Shown here: piece after piece, positions 1 through 12,900 of the stretch | Layout of the letters: each line of letters starts with the position of its first letter | Position numbering within the stretch: the stretch's first letter is position 1 | Source of the DNA: Trichoplusia ni | Lineage: Eukaryota; Arthropoda; Insecta; Lepidoptera; Noctuidae | Assembly (NCBI RefSeq): GCF_003590095.1 | Contig: NC_039484.1 | Location: 1,116,001-1,180,000 of the forward strand | Direction of reading: 5' to 3' | Length of the DNA: 64,000 nucleotides | Translations under genes and position numbers: made by a program | Notes under the pieces: generated by a model | The model's database searches: none | Seen by the model: the letters and a program-made list of their open reading frames with translations, nothing else | What the model was told of the DNA's origin: nothing

Positions 1-1316
1 GCTTCGTATAAACCGGTGCAAAAACTCATCTCATTTGTGATGTACAAAATATTAAAACCTAGTAGATTATGCTATAAACGACGCGGTAGTCCATTACACT
101 AAATAAAACCTAAATACTACAATAAAAGTACAAAATTAAAGTTAATACCATTAAAAAACATCAATCATACCACATTTTCTAATCATTGGGAGGTCTTTTT
201 CTAGTACAAAAATATCGCCACTTTATATCTTATATCGCTCTATTAATTGTATGGAAAAAGATCATTATTAATATTAATCTCACAGCTATTCTAGTGTGCA
301 TAAAAATCTGTATTATTCGATATATTGCTTTTATTAAACGAAGCGGTAATCTATGGCCTTATAATGGAACATTACACATTTGCAACTATAAATGCCACTT
401 TACCTATATGAGTATCAATAGTATACCTGTCTAGCATTAATTCACCATTAGTATTTTATAATTATCTATAAAACTACAGCTGGACATTAAAATTCAAGAT
501 TGATAGTATCCTTATCGATAAAATAATAAGTCTTACATGAAAATATCTAGCTACTATTATCTCTTAAAATCATTTTAAATAGAAAACTATCTTAATAAAC
601 ACCACAGAAGCATGTAGTAGATCTGAATCTATCTCCTGTGGTTAGTCATATTGATAAGCATGCGAGTACAAGAGACAAACTTATTACATAAGGCAAGTGA
701 TTAATATGGTATTTCTATATTAAATCTAAAAACTCTATCACACTTGATAAATCTGAAGAAATATTGGACAAACACGACAACTCATTTTAAGAGCACAGCT
801 CTCGGGCGTCAGTCATAGATACCAGCAACAGGAACACACTTATCGATAAACATATTATACACAAGCTTCCTAAAAAGGAAACTAACCTATCAGCATACAT
901 TATAGTTATATACACAAGTCTGATGCTCCCCTAAAGCGTATACAAACATTTCTGTCCTCATTCCATCAGAAATTCAAGGATTTAAAATCAACCAGACACA
1001 TTGATCAGCGTGTCTAATTGATAATAATATAGCGCACCAATAAATACATTATACATTGAGTTTCGAGAGATGTGCCATAAAGCCTTGGGGCTTAGAGACT
1101 GAATACTGAATAGCATACGAATATACAGCATGTTATAAAATACAATTTTATATTCATTACTCTAGAAAAAGCTGGAACATAGATTTCTAGTACAGTGTTA
1201 TTTTGGATAAGATTGGGGTAAAATGTCCTCGCGGAACCACTAGCTGGTTAGCTGGTATGGAATGCGTGCTACCGAGCTGTCCGTGGCGGTGGGAACCACT
1301 AGCGCGGGCGCGCGGA
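1..1316. other. 3' flank of CoREST, no further gene seen
   Basis: AT-rich sequence downstream of the CoREST stop codon. It probably contains the CoREST 3' untranslated region, which would run leftward, but I could not fix a polyadenylation site. A short open frame at 186-434 has no recognisable features and AT-driven composition, so I do not regard it as a gene. Confidence 0.5.
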
Positions 1317-4300
1317 TCACTTGTTGGGCTTGTGCTTGGGCGGCGTGGTGGGCGGCCCGCCCGCCTCCGCAGACGCGCCGATAGCTACGCCCTCGCTGTC
1401 CACCTCCGTCTACACAACGCAAGCATGAGTTTACTAAAGGGTTTTGATTATTGAGAAACTTATATTGAGGCAGATATCAACTATTTAAAGTTACCTGTAA
1501 AAAGTTGATATCCTAGGCCTCGTCAAAAACACACAAGAAAATACATTTTACTGCCTTGTGGCATTTAAGAACAACCGTTTCTAGCCTGAGTACATCATAC
1601 TTACTTTTTCGTCTTTGTTTGTAGTCTGTGGGGAGCCTGTTCCATTATTAGCATTGTCACCAGTTTCAGCCGATTCTGTGCTCGTGGTGCCTATAAAAAG
1701 CCATATTGTTTTTTAAATATAATAATAATACGATATATTCAAACCTATAAGTTTGGACAAATAAGTAGGAAAGGTAAAATTAATTTTCGTCACGAAGTTA
1801 GTTTTAACGAGATACAAGAGTTAAACCTATCGCTGATAGATTGGGATGTATAATATGACATACCGGCTTGTATGTGATGTGCGTTCCCGCGCTCGGCTTC
1901 ATGTTCGCGCACCATAGCATCCAAGTTGTATCGTCGCCGATAGGAAATAAAGAAGGAACGAACGTGCGCTTCCGTCTTCGTGCCCAGCGTCTCAGCAATC
2001 GCTTGGAAGTCTCTGCCTATAGGTATAAAAAGTAATTACTGAGTTAGGATAAATCATTGGTAGTTACATTTTGCGATAATCTGCCATAGCATCAATTAAA
2101 TCTAAGTTTAATTAACCTTTACACATGTTAGAGTGTCAATTCATAGAAGCATCGATGAACCCTTAAACTTACTAAACGAAGAAATGCTTGTACAAAAGGT
2201 GCTAGATCATCTTCCGATTATTATAATAAATTAGTCATAATATTTACTAATGAATATGAATTGACGTAATTATTTTAGGAAAATCACCTATCAAACATCT
2301 AGTCAATGGAAATTCCTTACCATATTTCCTAACAGCCGTCACTGCCATGAGTAATTCATCGTTAGTCCAGCGCGAGTTAATCTTTGCGGGTGGCTCACCA
2401 GGCCTCAACTCTTCCACGCCAGTGTCTCCAACCTTGCGCTTCATTGCACTTAGTTGCTGTTTATTCTGTTGCACCTATTAGAAATATATTTACTGTAGAC
2501 AATTCGACACAGATCGCTTAACATAAAAAAATAACTGTACATAGGATATAAAGTGCATATCTGGATTATCCAAGAAACTACATAGTAGGACTTGGGATTC
2601 GGTCGCACAGCTACTTAACAAGCTCTGGGAGGTATGGTTGTAAATCAAAGAACTTAATAAAATGATGGTTTTACTAATCTATGTGTGCAGAATACATTTT
2701 CCCACAATACTACCTAATACAGTATTGCAGTATAATTAGCATGAAGTATGTACTACAAAATTATGTCTATTTAATAAAATTAGTTATGTTATCACATTCT
2801 CACGTTACATCCCACTGGAACTTAGACACTCCATCCTCTATTTGGAAAAATAAGGCACCCATAGAGTTTAGAAGTGTAGTGTCAACGTAACGGTGAGAAT
2901 GTGTCTTGCAACGGCACTACATAGCGTCATCGTAGCGGGTTGCATCTTACTTGTCTCTTTAGAGATATAATTTCTCTGTCCATAGCTTTGAGCATAGCTT
3001 CGCCCTGATTGATAAGTCCGGGCTGCGGGGCATCGCCAGGCTGGGGGCCGGTGGCCATGGCGACGAGATCATCGTGATTGATGTAAATGCCACGCGGCAG
3101 CCGGTGCTTGTACCGCTGCTGTTTGGAACCCGGACCGCGTCTTCCGGACGGTCCGCACAATGGCCTCATCGTCCCCGTGCGTCTGTTAGATTACCGCCAA
3201 TATTCAAATAGCCATCCCTATATTAACTTAATCAAATCACACTCGAAATGTATTGAACTGCATTGTTTATGACATGCAAGTGATTGTAACGAGCGGATAA
3301 ACTAATAAAACTGAAGTAGGTATAGTATCGTTACCGACCTGGCGTGCACGAGGCATGCCTGACACAACTTCTGCGAATTGTGCGCCGTGATCTGGTTGCA
3401 CAGAATGCCGCACACAGTGCACCACTTGCCCGCGTTCTCGCCGCCGCCCTCGCCCTAAACCCCAATCAACATTTTACATTCCTGGCACATTACGACTTAC
3501 CAGCTAGACGAAATTAGTAAGATCGTATACGAACGGACAAAGACGAAACAATGACTTCTCACACACTTCTTTTAAAACCCATTAGAATATTAAATGATAT
3601 TCTGCACACATTAGATTAATTAAACAAGTAGACCTTCATTGTTCGGGGCTATTAAAGGAAGCATGCGGGAACATTGTAGGAAACTGGGTGAAGGGAAGGA
3701 AGAAGGCTATGTTAAGTTTATTATGCGGAAACAGGTGGATACAGTACACAGAACTAAACTTGATGGATTTACTGTCTAAGAAGGTCCATCAAGATACACA
3801 ACACAATATAAATTACATATGATGCATCATTCAAACACAGTTAATTATTATATCAACACTCATTCTCCTTTTTCAGTAATGCAAATTATCGTATTCTGTA
3901 CCAAAAATTGTAATTGCAATAAAATAAGGAATCAAACTTAATACATTTTGCATACTATACATAATAATATTTAGATCCTACAACTCAATTTACGATGAAC
4001 AATTGAGAAGAAAGTATTTTGATACAGAATTATGTAGGTTGTAATGAAGTTGAATGAAATTCATGTATCATGATACTTTTAGTATTATTAAAAATGAATG
4101 TTGCACAAGAGAGTGGTAGCAATCATAGGTTTGTAGATAAAAATGCAGAGCGGTCAAAAATTAAAATTATAAAGCATAATCAAATACATAAGCATTTATA
4201 CAATATTTTACAACAGTATGGTACAATAAATACTTTAACGAAATAAAGTGATAACATCAAAAGCTGTGATTTACTGTTTACATTTTAAATATCTGCTGTA

Positions 4301-6320
4301 TAGTACAAAAGAGTACACAAGCATATGTTGCCACAATCAAAACTTGCATGATAACCAAATAATGATGTAAAGTGCAAATGATATAAGTGCTATGACATGG
4401 CATGAGTAGTACAGACAGGATTCTTAAAACAGGGAGCCAACATGTATTTTCTTAAAAAGATCTTAATATCAAATAAAGTATGACATAACACCAATTGAAA
4501 CGACATATAAGTGAGAAGATGGAGGTAGACACTGAACATCAAGTTTCCATGGTGACAGCAAGGTTATACTCATTGTGGGGAAGCAAAGCACCCACCTGGG
4601 CGCCCTGCTGGCCGGTGGCGCGTTGCGAAGCCCCGCCTGCCGCGAGGGCCTTCCCCCCACGGACAATACCACGGTGGAAAGTCCACTTCTGTCATATTCA
4701 ACACATGTCCATAACTAACAATAATGTAAATGAACCAGTCAAGCACCCAACATAAGTTACTATTCTATGTGTACAATATAGTATGAGTTATTTTTATTAA
4801 TGGTGAATAAGTGTTCATAACATGTAGAGCAAATAATTTACATAAAATCTACTCTGTAAATATTATTAAGAGCCAGTAACAGAGAATTCCTCCACAACTA
4901 CAGAGTTATACCAATTTTATTTACACTTTTTAGAGAAGTTCTACCACTCTGCAATTTTATTTACTAAATTTTTCACAAATTTTATACACAATTGAATTTT
5001 GGACAATCCAGATAATATCACATTGTAATTTAAATTGCTAGGGAATACTTTAGAATTGATATAATCATTGAATTAGGTAACTTTGACTTTGTAATACAAT
5101 GACATTGCACACAATAAAAAAGGAGCAAATTATATCCAACACAACTTTACAACAAGCTACAAGACAAAACAAACAGCTGACACATACCTTTTCATCATTG
5201 TCAGAGTCTTTATCTGACCCTCCAGGCTCTGAGCCAGCCCCTGACTCCCTCTTGCCTGTTCCTGAACCAGTTGCATTGCGACCTTCACTCACAACATCCA
5301 TAAGTGATGTACGAGCTCTTGTTTTCTTCCATGAGTAATAGTATTTTACTAATGATGCGATTGATTTGTCTGGCAACTACATAAAACACAATTTCAATTC
5401 AGAATTCCTTTCACATCATTCATTTAAACATATTAAATATAAAAATTCATAAAAAAACCTACCATCTGCCGTATTCTGTGAAAACTTTTGCCATGGAACT
5501 GAAAAGCTTGTTCAAAAAGCACCTTATCTTCAACTGTCCACTCATCTGGGAATGGAGTAAAGTTGGCAAGGTCCATTGAAGCCCTGTTGAGGTCATGTTT
5601 ATGCCAAAACAACATCCCAAGTGCTTGTTCACCATTGTACCCATATTTTTCCTTTGCTGTGGTAATATACTCATCCACTAAAACAAGTAATAGATAAATT
5701 TATTAAAAACTGTAAATAATACACTATTCCAACTTGTAACACATGTAAACTTACATTTGACGTCGGATATATCACATGTGGGCGACCAAACCAACAAAGC
5801 TCTGTCAGAAATTAGTTCAGGTCTGCGTTGATCAACTGGTTCCAGTTCAGGACAAACTGCCTGATAGTCTCTGCCCACTCTGATTTTTTCGGCTGCAAAT
5901 GGTACTACTGCTTGGTTTCGTTTTACAATTTGTGGATGAGATGAACGCAGCGGATGAAGGCGATGATGGTAAGCATAAAAAATAAAGCACGATTGTCAAA
6001 TGATAATGATTAATGATATCACCGCATGAGAGATTTTAAAGCGATTGCTCGTAGTGTATTAATATTCACCTCGAGATTACAATTGATTTGGTACTTACTT
6101 ATACGTATAGTACAAACGTAAGTACCAATCAACATGCAAAAAGCTCTCCAATTGCCCGTAACAATAATATTCCAAAGCAATAACAAGCGATACGAAATGT
6201 TGAATATCTCGTACCATTCTCATCTTCAGAACTGGAATCTGGACTTCCATGGCCATTGGGGCTTGGCCCCCTCGACCGCTTCCCGTTTCGAACATCATTA
6301 CTTCTTTCAGCCAAAACCAT
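1317..6320 (-). CDS. CoREST: REST corepressor (CoREST/RCOR), 11 coding exons
   Basis: Scaffold of the LSD1-HDAC corepressor complex, acting in the nucleus. Coding exons, 5' to 3' on the minus strand: 6320-6215, 5892-5755, 5677-5463, 5376-5188, 4688-4596, 3454-3339, 3182-2951, 2474-2321, 2016-1864, 1690-1605, 1409-1317. They join in frame to 524 aa. Domains in order: ELM2 (about aa 38-120, with LGMLFWHKHDL), SANT1 (about 128-172, DEWTVEDKVLFEQAF...YYSWKK), a CxxC...CxxC zinc finger (C259, C262, C278, C281), a coiled coil for LSD1 binding (about 315-378) and SANT2 (about 397-450, with RYN end). The tail is short and Pro/Lys-rich, ending HKPNK. The start is the ATG at 6318-6320; the frame is closed by an upstream TAA. 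An open-frame start just upstream would need GTG, so I rejected it. Identity is secure from the ELM2-SANT-SANT order. Confidence 0.95.
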
Positions 6321-7824
6321 GATCACGCACTTGATAACACAGATTTCACTTAATTACCACACAATTCAAGGGTTCATTTAAACAGTACTACAATTAAATA
6401 AACGAAAATATAGGAATTACGGAGCTTCGCACTTAAATTCAAACGTGATTCAAACCACCGCATCAATAATTTGACAAACCAGACACGGAAGGTAATGTTT
6501 CATTCATTGCCGTCTGTAGTTTGTCGAGCATTCACTTAATTTTAACAAAATATATTTTTTATAAGACGATCATATTTTTATTCGTGTAATGTTAATGGTG
6601 AGTATTGTCGTTTCACTCTCAGAATAATAATTACTTTGCTAAATTCACCAAAATCGCAGAATATTTTTTTGTAGAACGATTTTAGCACTGGCAATTTATC
6701 TAGTACAGACTTTCAAAAATGTATTAAGACACTTTCGTTAAACTAATTACTTTTATAAGTAATTATCCTCGTTCTGGTAGTTGTTTTAGTTTTATTATTA
6801 AACTTTAAACTATGGCTAAATTATGATTGACTACTTTTATAATTGTAATTTATGCTCTATTTTACAAAAGGCTTTATCTGAAGTAAACTGTCTGTCTTTT
6901 AAAATAAGAGATGGCGTTATTCAGCATGTTTAGCATCTTTTCTGGTTTCCTTATGCACAAGTCTCATGATAATGCAAGATACGTTGATTGCTTCAAATGA
7001 GCATTTAACAAATCTATCTCACAGTGAAAGTCTTACTTTCAAAACAGCATGCCTAGATTGAATTAAATTCATTCACGTAATATTATTGTCGTGGAAATTT
7101 CGACGTATAAAAATCAAGCAATCCGTAGGTACAATATGTGTTAGCTACGTTTACAACTAAGATAATAAAAAAATCACCAATAGGAACGAATTAGGCATAT
7201 TCGAATTAAATATGACAAAAGCTTTTCAGTTATGTAGGTATTTATAAAAGGTGTAAGCCTGTAAGCCATACCTAAGTAGGTATATACTTAGCTCTTTTTA
7301 GCCACCTACTGTGAAGTGTCGTAACTGGTTTCCGCATAAAACCAGCTTTTATGATACAACAGTCGCTAGTTATTAACTCGCTTCATTTAGGTAATATAAC
7401 TGAAATGTAAACATATGCAAAATTCTAATGGATTTCAAGTACAAATATTCGCGTAAATAATTACAGGAATCAGGTAAGTATTTAATATAAATGGGAATCC
7501 CCCAGTACTGCAGATTACCTTATGATCATGCGCAAAGCAGCCATTTTTATTGAGCTCCTCATGTACTACATGAACAACAAGAACATACATACGTATAAGG
7601 TCTTCTTCCCGTAAACATAATCCCTTCATATCATTATGTTTTAGGACAGTTCAAGAAATATTGTAAAAGTATCGTGTTCGGGGTAATTATGACTACATTC
7701 TGCCTCTCGCATGGAAAATATTTACATCCATAGGTAACTGAATACAGTAACCAACATTAATTTCACGCTAGTAGGACAAAAAGAAGCTATGCTATGGGAA
7801 TGCTATGCTATGCTATTCCACGTA

Positions 7825-7905
7825 ATTTTCTGTTAAAGGGAATGACTGGATCCGAGTTTGGGGACCAGGAGAACACGGATCTAGTCATTCCCATTAACGG
7901 AAAAT
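7825..7905. repeat. Inverted repeat with 30-bp arms (MITE-like hairpin)
   Basis: Arms at 7825-7854 and 7876-7905 are reverse complements with only a few mismatches, separated by about 21 bp. Both arms include the core gggaatgac/gtcattccc. Just upstream (7793-7816) lies a short run of ctatg direct repeats. It is probably a small foldback element; no target duplication was identified. Confidence 0.6.
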
Positions 7906-8106
7906 AAAAGATAGTAGAAGGGCCACAGTTGATTTCTAGGAAACAGTAAACAGACTTTCTTTTATCTTAGGTAGACACAAGAGAATTACTCTAGATCGAA
8001 GGCAATAAGGCCAAGTTATCTACACTACTCAGTTAATTATCTGCAGAGACATCAAGGGATATCCGATATTAAGAACAGGTATGCAGGCCTGTATGTGATG
8101 CCTGAT

Positions 8107-8345
8107 TTGTCCGTGGTCGAGTGGCGTACGCACCGGTTTCAAGGTGTCGCTAGCTCTGAGGTCCCGACTCGATCCCGGGTAGAGTCAATGTAAAAATCAC
8201 ATTTCTACATTGTCTCGGGTCTGGGTGTTTGTGGTAACTTCGTTGTATCTGAATTCCATAACACAAGTGCTTTTGCAACTTACTTTGGTTACAGAACAAT
8301 GTATATTGTCCGCATATACGTAAAGTGTAAGAAGTATTCTTGGAT
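8107..8345 (+). mobile_element. tRNA-derived SINE
   Basis: The head carries RNA polymerase III promoter motifs: a box A-like tggtcgagtgg at about 8114-8124 and a box B-like ggtcccgactcgatccc at about 8160-8175. The body that follows is not tRNA-like. The cloverleaf is not intact and there is no clean acceptor stem, so this is a retroposed SINE rather than a working tRNA gene. The 3' limit is approximate. Confidence 0.6.
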
Positions 8346-8807
8346 TGCTCACGGCAGGTAGACCTCACGATCACAATACTATTTTTTTATAATTAATAAA
8401 CACATATTGCCTATATTTGAAACCTCAAATTGACGAAAAGCGAAAACGATGTGATCTCATCTTTACGTAACTTAGGGTTTGCATGGAAGAGTAAGAATAA
8501 ATAAAAATCAGTTTATTCATAAACACTTAATTAAGTTAAACAATTTTGACATGACCATATTATGTTTTCTCTTAATCTAATGAATTATGCCTTTGAATTA
8601 TATGTTTCTTAAATATTTGAAACATTTCGCTGTGGTATAGTCTGAACTAAAACTACCCCATTACGTAGCCACAAGCGGGATAGGTTTTTCTGTATTGGTA
8701 ATGAGGGCGCCAAGAGTCGATGAATGGACTGTCTCAAAGACAATATGACTATAGAGAGTATTTCTTGTGAGTCAGATAGTAAGGTACCGAAGAAGAAGAC
8801 ATGTTGC

Positions 8808-9016
8808 CAGTGCCGTATTATCCATAAGGCACTTCAGGCCAGTGCCTAGGGGCCCACTATGACCAGGGGCCCACCACCAAAGTAGGCATCTAAAAAAAAA
8901 AGCTCGATAAATTTTTTACTGAATGAAAACACTTGAACTACAACACTTTAACTTGAACCAGGGGGCCCCCACTCCCTTGTTGCCTCGGGGCCCCTGGGCC
9001 CCTAGATCCGGCCCTG
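8808..9016. mobile_element. Short hAT-like MITE
   Basis: The left end starts CAGTGCCGTATTA and the right end, read inward on the other strand, starts CAGGGCCGGATCTA. These are imperfect terminal inverted repeats of the hAT style (CAGxGCCGxAT). Subterminal runs of gggggcccc occur at both ends. The interior is too short to encode anything. An 8-bp target duplication could not be found: the flanks match at only three of eight positions. The class is therefore tentative. Confidence 0.4.
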
Positions 9017-9130
9017 CTATCAGCGCCTATTCCTCAATTATACAAGAAGGCGAATGCTTAGATGAGGGACCCCAAATAACAATAACAAAAGATAGATCTA
9101 TCGTGAAAATGATTCATTATTAAATGATGA

Positions 9131-9346
9131 AACGCGTATTTATCGGGGTAGCCCGACTAGTAGTCTGCTCATGATTAAGGACTCCGGTTGGGTCCAAAAC
9201 TAGTCGGGCAACCCCGATAATAATAATAGATCTGTCAGAACGGATTGTATTTTAGTGTTTATCTCACTGTACTAATTAATGGTTTACTCACGCGTATTTA
9301 TCGGGATTGCCCAACCGGAGTCCTTAATCATGAGCGGAACCCCGAC
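9131..9346. repeat. Two copies of a short inverted-repeat family
   Basis: Positions 9140-9220 form a foldback: ttatcggggtagcccgacta pairs with tagtcgggcaaccccgataa. A second, diverged copy sits at 9290-9346. Both contain the core ccggagtccttaatcatgag (in opposite orientations), which recurs at about 18080-18105 inside a DPH6 intron. This is an interspersed repeat family of unknown class. Confidence 0.55.
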
Positions 9347-9992
9347 TCGTGACCCCGCCGCTATAAACTGTTATATCTTTTAATAATGACTCATTCTCGC
9401 GCTATACTTACACAGCAAGATTTAGAAAAGCTATCAAAGAAAAGAAATGCGATGAGACTACATGAAAATTATTAAAAATATTTTAATAATTCATCTAAGT
9501 GATAGTAATTTACTAATTTCATACAATGTATACAGATTTACAAAAAAAATACTTTTTGTTTACTGTGTTATTTATAAATATTTTAGAGGTGATACAAAAT
9601 GATCCATTGCTGCAAGAAAAGGAAACGTTGACCGCCTCACGCCATTCTATTGTATGTGCGACATCGTGTTTTTGACGTATTTCAGAACGAAACGCAATTT
9701 GACAGATGCTGTTGCTGAGGTTTTTGGGAACATTTTAATTTTGCTTTACGTTTCAAGAATGTTATCAAAATAGATAACGTTATGCTGCGTTGTAATTCCT
9801 TCGTGAACAGGTGTTAAAGTCGCGTCAGCGTTAGTGAGAAGCACACTATAACGAGGTGTCGATAGATATGCCACTGTCGTGATCGAGACCGCGTTTTGTT
9901 CTTTATTTTGCCAAAAAAGGGCGCACAATTATTGTGAACGTTATGTAATGTGAATTGTAGTGTTTTCGAGTGTTTATAATATTGTGGGGACG

Positions 9993-12900
9993 ATGAGGAC
10001 GGTGGCGTTGATCAGCGGGGGTAAGGACAGCTGCTACAACATGATGCAGTGTGTCGGCGCCGGGCACACGATCGTAGCGCTGGCCAACCTCCAACCAATA
10101 CATAAAGGTTAATTTCGTCTCAATAACTGATTTAGAGACGTATATTTACTATATGGGACGTTAAACGACGGTCGTTAAATGCCCTGATACTTATTGTTCA
10201 CAATGCATACAAAGTTAAATGATCATGTATGAAATGTCAATGAAATTTTGAAACATATGTCTTAAAATAAAAACAGATGCTATTTTAAGCCTACCTGTAA
10301 TTTGGCATCAATTGTTATTGTAATCAACTTACCTGTTCAAAGCTATTAAAAATGCTGTTGTCTTGCAGAAAAAAGTCAAGAATATTATTTGTATGAACAT
10401 GAACATTTGATTGTTTCCATAAAATATTTTAGCTTATATTTTAATTGTTTATCTCAGATGAAATGGACAGCTACATGTATCAGACTGTTGGGCACCAAGG
10501 TATAGACCTGTATGCTGAGGCTATGGGTCTGCCTTTATACAGGGAAACTATAACTGGCAATGCTATAAGCCAGGGCAGGACCTATGACCCCACAGACAAT
10601 GATGAGGTTGAAGACCTGTACAGACTCCTTTCTAAAATTAAGGTAAGTAATTTTTTTATATGACTTGTGAGTACCAATATATTTCCAAAAAAAATTGGGT
10701 ATTGAAGACAAAGAATATTATAGTAAAATTATTTTTAAAATTTACCAAAAAACATCATTTTATTTTATTTGTAGGTAGGTATAAATATTAAATAATTAAT
10801 GCAGAAAATATACACAATCTAACAAGAACCTTAATGCAAACAAATTCATTGTAATAGACACAATGTGACTTTGAAATGGGTTCAATTGACATTGTAAATA
10901 TGTGTTTATTATATTAATATATTTATGTACTAGCAAGAAAGTTGTGCCAGTAATCTCAATGTAAACAATTTGCTATGATAAGGAATTTCTTGGTGTTGAT
11001 TTTGTTACTAACTAATATGGGCTTTCCTTGTAGTATTAAAGGCATATTCTTTCTTCTGTTCTACTCATTCGGACTTTTTAATTTGTTTCTGAATTTTCAA
11101 TTTATCTGGGTTCTTTCAAAATTACACTAAAAAAAAAGTATTTCAATTAGAATTATGTAATTAAAATTTGATAAAATTACATGTAAAGGGTGCTAAAATG
11201 AAAATATGAATCTATACTAATATATAAAGCTGAAGAGTTTGTTTGTTTGTTTGTTTGTTTGAAAGTGCTAATCTCAGGAACTACTGGTCCAAATTGAAAA
11301 ATTATTTTTGTATTGAATAGACCATTCATTGAGGAAGGCTTTAGGCTATAAACCATCACGCTGCGACTAATAGGAGCGAAGATACAATTAAAATGTGAGA
11401 AAAAACAGGGCAGGTATAAATCATAATTTATATCTTCTACCCGCGGGGACGAAGTCGCGGGCAACAGCTAGTTTATTATACTTTCATATTGCATTAAGAA
11501 AGTTTCTTAATTAGGTGTCTTAATTTTTTTGTAAGATACTCATATTTATCTTAGGAGATGTAGTTCATAAGCAGCATTTTTTCTTTTAGTTATATTTTTG
11601 TCATTTTCATAAAGTAGTCTGTTACTATTGTTATTGTAATGAATGGTCCCGGTTTTCTAGTTTTTGAGTGAATAAATATGTCGTCTTATTGTTTCAGAAT
11701 GAATTAGATATAGAGGCAGTCGCCGTTGGTGCCATATTATCAGATTACCAAAGAATTAGAGTTGAAAATGTGTAAGTATTTAAGATAATCTATTGTAAGT
11801 TTTATATTTACTAAACTACAGATTCACAGTGATGTTATTCTGGGGAAGAAAAGAATGTATAATTATTCACAGTTTAGGTGGTACTGAAAAAGCATTGCCT
11901 AAATACAAGTGTTTTTTAGACAAACAAAATTTACCCAGGATCAATAAAGTACAATATATGACAAAATATAACTTTTGGATAATAGAGAGTTTACTTAATC
12001 GTATTAACTACAAGATTTCTTGTTTGCTGGACTTTGGTTTGGGCCTTTATGCTGTGACCATACTTTCATATCTAATTAACAGAAATGATTTCATAATTAT
12101 GTTAATAATTTTTCTCAAGACCATATGTTTCATAGGTATTTTAAATTCAGGTTTATTAATTATATTATTTGTTTATAACTGTTACTGGATTTGCTCGTCA
12201 ATGTGTCAGTGTAAGACTGTTTTGCGATTTTAAGTAGGTTTCACACTAAACATTCAAATTACACATTTCTTGTAAATATTCATTGGATTAAATCTATACA
12301 TCTGTTTAAAGTCACTATATTCTCATAGTAGTTTTTAAATGAGCACCAGTTCACATAATAATACTGTTTATTAGCATTTTCTCGGTTTGGAACAAAATGT
12401 TACACATCTGTTTTATCTGCTAGACTGTCTTTGACATAAGTTATGTATAATCTTATGCCAAAATTCTATTTCTTGATAATAACTAGATGAATAAGCTAGC
12501 CATTGCTATTATTCTTTAAAATACTAAGCCCAGCTCTAAACAGTCTTGTTCATTACTGGGCGTGGGCGCCTGTCAAACGAAGCGCAGCGGAATGCGGCAG
12601 CGGCCTAGCAATGCACAATAAGCGCGTTTGTTGCGCGTACCGCTGTGACTAAGACCTTAGCAATAAATTCCATTTAGACACTACATACACTTAGACAATC
12701 TTAGCGTGTAAATAAACAAGTAGAATTAAAAATAGATTATTGTTTTTGTTAAGGGCTCGTCTAGCGTCTCGTGTGTCTAGCTGTAATCTAGGATTTTGAA
12801 TCTATGATTTTAAATGACTATATAGCACCTAAGTCATTTGACATAATTTATTGATGCCTAAAACTATTTTTAACATATCTATCTTCATTAATTGATAACC

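Larger units (their letters stand above)
6321..9992. other. Intergenic region between divergent CoREST and DPH6
   Basis: About 3.7 kb between two divergently transcribed start codons, so it should hold both promoters and 5' untranslated regions. I see no convincing coding exon. The middle (7.8-9.4 kb) is full of small mobile-element remains listed separately: a 30-bp-arm inverted repeat, a tRNA-headed SINE, a hAT-like MITE and copies of a short inverted-repeat family. Sequence near 6321-6540 (CoREST side) and 9600-9992 (DPH6 side) is free of recognised repeats and is where promoters are expected. Confidence 0.6.

Noticed and set aside
6324..6326. An earlier CoREST start giving M-I-M-V-L
   Set aside because: The codon is GTG, not ATG; the true ATG is at 6318-6320.
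8107..8180. A tRNA gene
   Set aside because: Box A and B are present but the acceptor and anticodon stems do not pair properly and a SINE body follows.
8800..9024. An 8-bp target duplication around the hAT-like MITE
   Set aside because: The flanking octamers catgttgc and ctatcagc match at only three positions.
11829..12233. A 134-codon frame in a DPH6 intron
   Set aside because: AT-rich intronic sequence with an irregular hydrophobic composition, no domain, and it interrupts a well-supported splice between DPH6 exons 3 and 4.
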